Shown in pieces: positions 16,759 through 20,551 of a stretch of DNA of 20,551 nt; the first letter of the stretch is position 1, and every line of letters begins with the position of its first letter. The position numbers and the translations under genes are program-made. Origin of the DNA: Chloroflexota bacterium (GTDB lineage Bacteria > Chloroflexota > Anaerolineae > JACRMK01); NCBI GenBank assembly GCA_016200765.1, contig JACQEC010000005.1, positions 1 through 20,551 on the forward strand. Direction: 5' to 3'. The notes under the pieces are model-generated. The model did no database searches. It saw only the letters and a program-made list of their open reading frames with translations, and was not told the DNA's origin.

Positions 16759-19700
16759 CTACCGTATTAAGGTTGGTAGGTACAGTTGCCAGTCGCCTAC
16801 GATGTCTATCGTCCCCGGGACTGTTGTCGCAGGCTCGGGATTGCCGAGCACATCCGTCAGTTGCGTACTACCAAATGTCAACGGTAGGGTGCCCAACACT
16901 AACGCCCGATAGCGAATATACAGTAGCGCGCCCGCACCATTTGGTCCTGGCGGATCTGAACCCAGCGTCGCGTAAACGACGTGCACCTGACCGGTTGTAT
17001 TGCTGATCGTTTGAGTGACCAAGAAAGGCGTACGGCCTGAACTGGTCAGAAGGGGACCGAGCACGACGCTGTCAATACTCGCCAAGGTCGGGTTACTGTT
17101 GACGGTGATGTCGAAAGCACCCAGGTTACTCACATCCTGTGCCCACACCGTGACCGTGAAGAGATCGCCCAGCTTGACCAAGCTCGCTGGCGGCACCATG
17201 AGTATAGTGGGTGTGATCGTAGCTACAAGCATTACGCCCGGTAACGTTGCACTCGACGTACAAGCCTGGCCGTAGCGTCCAGCGACCGTCTGCACATCCA
17301 CGATATCAATGGTGCCGTCGCCATTCAGGTCGTAGCGTGGATCATAGCTGGCGCCACCCGTCACTGCGCCGTAGCGTCCAGCCACCGTCTGCACATCCAC
17401 GATATCAATATGGCCATCCCCACTCACGTCACCCACGCAGCTCTGCACCGTAATCAGCCCATCCTGCAGTGTGCTTGTGATCGGATTGCCCAACGGGTCA
17501 GTTAATATGGAATTGGACAGGTGCAGCGTACTACTGCCACTGGCGCGAGGTTGAAGTGTGACAGTCGCCAGTATGCCGCTCCCGGATGGGCCTGTAGGAT
17601 GGGTGCCATCCGTATCCAATGAGGCATAGGCCAGCGTTGTCGAGCCAATGGCGTTACTGATCACCTGCGATACCAAGAAGGGCGTGCGCCCCGTGCTGCC
17701 CAAGAACGAGCCCAGAGTAACATTGGTCACGGTGACGATGCTGGGGCTGTAGGTGAGTGTCCACTGGAAGCCACCCAGATTGCTGACGTTGCCGATACTG
17801 ACCGTGACCGTCACCGCACCGCCGTTGGTGGTGGTCGTGCGGCTCGGCGGATCGATCCAGAGGCTCGTGCTGCTGGTCGGCGTGAACGTGGCGGTGATCG
17901 TCTTGGTCGCCGTCATGGTCAGCGAGATGGGATTCGTGGTCCCATTCATGTCACCACTCCAACCACTGAACACATAGCCGCCGTTCGCGCTCGCGGTCAG
18001 CTGCACGACCGTGCCAGAGGTGTACTGTGTCCCGCCGTTACAGTTCGGCGCAGGACTCTGGCTGACGCTGCCCGCCGCCGATGGGCTGACCGTCACGGTC
18101 AGCGGGTAACACGTAGCAGTGACGCTGATATAGTTGCTGACCGTCTTGGTATTGGATCCACCTGAATTTGTTGCCGTCAAGCCGACCGTGTACAAGCCGA
18201 CCGTATTGTACGTGTGCGACGGGTTCTGGCTGGTGCTCGTGCCGCCATCGCCGAACGTCCACGACCAGCTGGTTGGCCCACCGGTGGACAGATCGCTGAA
18301 CTGCACCGTCAGCGGTGCAATGCCGGAGGTAAGATTCGCCATGAAATTCGCGACAGGCGGGAGCGGCACGATTACAGCAAAATTGGCCGTCACGTTTTTT
18401 GTGCCGTTGACGGTGACGCTGACGGGGTTGACTGAACCGCTTGCATCCCCGCTCCAGTTGGCAAAACCATAGCCGCTGTTCGCGCTTGCGGTCAGCTGCA
18501 CGACTGTGCCGGAGGTGTACTGCGTCCCGCTGTTGCAGTTCGGCGTAGGACTTTTGCTGACGCTGCCCGCCGCCGACGGGCTGACCGTCACGGTCAGCGT
18601 GTAACACGCGTTCAGCAGCGACCAACCCAGCGTTGCGTCCGCATAGCCAGTATTCTCAAACATCTCCATGCGAATGGTGTGAGCCCCTCCGCTGAGGAAC
18701 AAGTCAACCGAATCGGTTGTACAACAGGTTCCCCACCGGTCTAATTGCAGGACGTCGTCAACAAATAGACGTGCGCCATCGTCGTGTCCCATACTGAAGC
18801 GATAGATGCCGTTTGAGAACGTCGGCACTTGCGTCCAACGAACAGAGAAGCCATCGCTAGGGAGGGAGGGGTCTGGCGATCCAGATAGCCAGTCGAAATT
18901 GATAGCTGCGTCGTTGCGGCAGAGCGTCGCTGTGCCGCTCAGAGTGGGATTACTCCAGTATTCACCTTTCCAGGCTGTAATCACCGGACATGAGACCGCA
19001 AAGGTGCCGGTGATGTTCTTATTGTTGCTCATGGTGACGGTCGTCGGATTAGCTGTACCACTGGCATCGCCGCTCCAGTTGCTGAAAGCGTAACCGCTGG
19101 ACGCCGTTGCCGTCAACGCCACCGTCGTACCGGAGAGATACTGTGTCCCGCTGTTGCAGTTCGGTGCAGGACTCTTGCCGACGCTGCCCGCCGCCGATGG
19201 GCTGACCGTGACGGTCAGCGTATAGCAGGTCGTCAACCCCACTACATCCACTGGCGTGTGGCGGTCGGTCGTCGTCCCGTCGCCCAACTGGCCCTCATAG
19301 TTCCGCCCCCAGCACTTGACGCCGCCACCGGTCGTCAGCGCACAGGTGTGGTATTGACCGGCGGTGATGGCGCTCATGCCGCTCGTTAACCCCACCACAT
19401 CCACCGCGGTCAGCCGCTGGGTGGTCGTGCCATCGCCCAGCTGGCCGTAGGAGTTATAACCCCAGCACTTGACGCCGCCGCCGGTTGTCAGCGCGCAAGT
19501 GTGAACCCAGCCAGCCTCTATCGCGCTCACCCCGCTCGTCAAGCCCACCACATCCACCGGTGTGTTGCGCTGGGTGGTCGTCCCATCGCCCAACTGGCCG
19601 GAGCCGTTATCGCCCCAGCACTTGACGCCGCCGCTGGTCGTCAGCGCGCAGGTGTGAAGGAAACCGCCGGCGATGGCACTGACGCCGCTGGTCAGCCCCA

Positions 19701-20551
19701 CCACATCCACTGCGGTCAGCCGCTGGGTGGTCGTCCCATCGCCCAACTGGCCGTAGGCGTTCCAGCCCCAACACTTGACGCCGCCGCCAGTCGTCAGCGC
19801 GCAAGTATGCTCGTCACCGGCGACGATGGCACTGACGCCACTCGTCAACCCCGCCACATCTACGGCGGTGGTGTGCGAGATCGTCGTCCCATCGCCCAAC
19901 TGGCCGTAGTAGTTAGTACCCCAGCACTTGACGCCGCCGCCAGTCGTCAGCGCGCAGGTGTGACCGTAACCGGCGGTGATGGCACTGACGCTACTCGTCA
20001 GCCCCAGCACATCCACTGCAGTCAACCGCTGGGTGGTCGTCCCATCGCCCAACTGGCCGTAGTAGTTATAGCCCCAGCACTTGACGCCGCCACCCGTCGT
20101 CAGCGCGCAGGTGTGATACCAACCACCGGCGATGGCGTTGGCGCCGCTCGTCAGACCTACTACGTCCACTGGTGTCAGTCGATTTGTGGTCGTCCCATCG
20201 CCCAACTCGCCGTAGTAGTTATCGCCCCAGCATTTGACGCCACCGCCCGTCGTCAGCGCGCAGGTGTGCCAGCCATCTGCCGAAACCAGATTGGCACCCG
20301 CAGTCAATGTCACCGAGATGAAATTGCTGACCGTCTTGGTATTAGATCCACCTGAATTTGTTACCGTCAAGCCGACTGTGTACAAGCCGACCGTATTGTA
20401 CGTGTGCGACGGGTTCTGGCTGGTGCTCGTGCCGCCATCGCCGAACGTCCACGACCAGCCGGTCGGCCCACCGGTGGACAGATCGGTGAACTGCACCGTC
20501 AGCGGCGCAATGCCGGAGGTAAGGTTCGCCGTGAAATTCGCGACAGGCGGG
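16759..20551 (-). CDS. Giant secreted modular protein with RCC1 propeller, PA14 and cohesin-dockerin-cohesin, 5' end off the window
   Basis: The open frame runs to the window edge; the GTG at 20496 lies inside a PKD domain and is not the true start. Domains, numbered from 20496: PKD (to 65; WSWTFGDGG), seven RCC1 repeats (70-425; each HTCALTTGGGVKCWG with two Cys, and LGDGTTT), an InlB/bacterial-repeat module (about 428-503; LTVTVSPSAAGSV). Then PA14 (504-628; GEYWSNPTLSG, DDGARLFVDDVLQLDRWG), a second repeat module (about 630-712), PKD (about 715-800), a third repeat module (to 873), cohesin 1 (875-1018), dockerin with two calcium loops (1020-1079; DVSGDGHIDIVDV and DLNGDGTIDIVDV), cohesin 2 (about 1085-1235) and WQLYLPTLIR. 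Extracellular sugar or protein binding and assembly are likely; no catalytic domain is seen. Confidence 0.9.
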   Translation of the reverse strand, partial: PPVANFTANLTSGIAPLTVQFTDLSTGGPTGWSWTFGDGGTSTSQNPSHTYNTVGLYTVGLTVTNSGGSNTKTVSNFISVTLTAGANLVSADGWHTCALTTGGGVKCWGDNYYGELGDGTTTNRLTPVDVVGLTSGANAIAGGWYHTCALTTGGGVKCWGYNYYGQLGDGTTTQRLTAVDVLGLTSSVSAITAGYGHTCALTTGGGVKCWGTNYYGQLGDGTTISHTTAVDVAGLTSGVSAIVAGDEHTCALTTGGGVKCWGWNAYGQLGDGTTTQRLTAVDVVGLTSGVSAIAGGFLHTCALTTSGGVKCWGDNGSGQLGDGTTTQRNTPVDVVGLTSGVSAIEAGWVHTCALTTGGGVKCWGYNSYGQLGDGTTTQRLTAVDVVGLTSGMSAITAGQYHTCALTTGGGVKCWGRNYEGQLGDGTTTDRHTPVDVVGLTTCYTLTVTVSPSAAGSVGKSPAPNCNSGTQYLSGTTVALTATASSGYAFSNWSGDASGTANPTTVTMSNNKNITGTFAVSCPVITAWKGEYWSNPTLSGTATLCRNDAAINFDWLSGSPDPSLPSDGFSVRWTQVPTFSNGIYRFSMGHDDGARLFVDDVLQLDRWGTCCTTDSVDLFLSGGAHTIRMEMFENTGYADATLGWSLLNACYTLTVTVSPSAAGSVSKSPTPNCNSGTQYTSGTVVQLTASANSGYGFANWSGDASGSVNPVSVTVNGTKNVTANFAVIVPLPPVANFMANLTSGIAPLTVQFSDLSTGGPTSWSWTFGDGGTSTSQNPSHTYNTVGLYTVGLTATNSGGSNTKTVSNYISVTATCYPLTVTVSPSAAGSVSQSPAPNCNGGTQYTSGTVVQLTASANGGYVFSGWSGDMNGTTNPISLTMTATKTITATFTPTSSTSLWIDPPSRTTTTNGGAVTVTVSIGNVSNLGGFQWTLTYSPSIVTVTNVTLGSFLGSTGRTPFLVSQVISNAIGSTTLAYASLDTDGTHPTGPSGSGILATVTLQPRASGSSTLHLSNSILTDPLGNPITSTLQDGLITVQSCVGDVSGDGHIDIVDVQTVAGRYGAVTGGASYDPRYDLNGDGTIDIVDVQTVAGRYGQACTSSATLPGVMLVATITPTILMVPPASLVKLGDLFTVTVWAQDVSNLGAFDITVNSNPTLASIDSVVLGPLLTSSGRTPFLVTQTISNTTGQVHVVYATLGSDPPGPNGAGALLYIRYRALVLGTLPLTFGSTQLTDVLGNPEPATTVPGTIDIVGDWQLYLPTLIR
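18134..18361 (-). repeat. PKD domain duplication, inner copy
   Basis: 228 bp matching 20324-20551 at 219 positions (96%) with no gaps. It encodes the second PKD domain of the giant protein, including SWTFGDGGTSTSQNPSHTY. Confidence 0.85.
19235..20290 (-). repeat. Seven tandem 153-bp RCC1 repeats
   Basis: Seven direct copies of a 51-codon unit, the last one shortened, each encoding one RCC1 blade with HTCALTT, KCWG and GQLGDGTTT. The copies are very alike in DNA, suggesting recent duplication or gene conversion. The two Cys of each unit would suit a disulfide per blade outside the cell. Confidence 0.85.
20324..20551 (-). repeat. PKD domain duplication, outer copy (at the window edge)
   Basis: Partner of 18134-18361. 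The match runs to the last base of the window, so the repeat may extend beyond it. Confidence 0.85.

Noticed and set aside
19235..20290. Regular repeats that could suggest a CRISPR array
   Set aside because: The units are 153 bp, contiguous and coding (RCC1 blades), without spacers.
19501..20355. Plus-strand 284-codon repetitive frame
   Set aside because: Shadow of the RCC1 repeats.

Overview
The window looks like a piece of a high-GC bacterial chromosome, most likely Chloroflexota (Anaerolineae-like). This is an inference from three things: the dnaG-rpoD arrangement with an rpoD insertion of a kind I associate with that phylum; large secreted proteins built from FG-GAP, RCC1, PKD, PA14, cohesin and dockerin modules; and a C-terminal YLPxxxR-type tail. 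No rRNA, complete tRNA or CRISPR array was seen.

Layout. 1-1250 holds the broken end of an IS4-type insertion sequence (minus strand). Its insertion appears to have cut off a small GIY-YIG-like gene (1227-1514). 1574-2602 is an aminoglycoside/spectinomycin-type kinase homologue on the minus strand. It is followed by a decayed gene fragment (2636-2845) and a promoter that should give a leaderless recO mRNA. 3033-8144 is a plus-strand housekeeping block: recO, glyS and ppdK, with a dispersed palindromic repeat between glyS and ppdK. 8316-11371 holds two minus-strand genes: a membrane GT-C glycosyltransferase without a normal start codon and a secreted seven-repeat FG-GAP protein.

At 11649 a near-consensus plus-strand promoter starts a tightly packed operon: a 17-codon leader ORF, hicB, hicA, a second hicB, dnaG (primase), rpoD (housekeeping sigma factor) and a hotdog thioesterase. 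Three junctions are ATGA overlaps and others have gaps of 1-3 bases, so a HicAB-type toxin-antitoxin cassette is physically part of the primase/sigma operon. The tail of the first hicB carries 33 bp that are 29/33 identical to codons 11-21 of dnaG, a possible scar of how the cassette arrived. After the thioesterase, a nested palindrome separates it from a second hotdog domain that has lost its catalytic residues and looks like the other half of a former fused protein.

The right end, 16759 to the window edge, is a minus-strand gene for a very large secreted modular protein: PKD, seven RCC1 blades, a repeat module, PA14, a repeat module, PKD, a repeat module, cohesin, dockerin, cohesin and the YLPTLIR tail. 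Its 5' end lies outside the window.

The most unusual parts are the hicB-hicA-hicB-dnaG-rpoD operon with its leader peptide and the dnaG-like scar, the cohesin-dockerin-cohesin protein, and the fold-back structure covering the transposase start codon.
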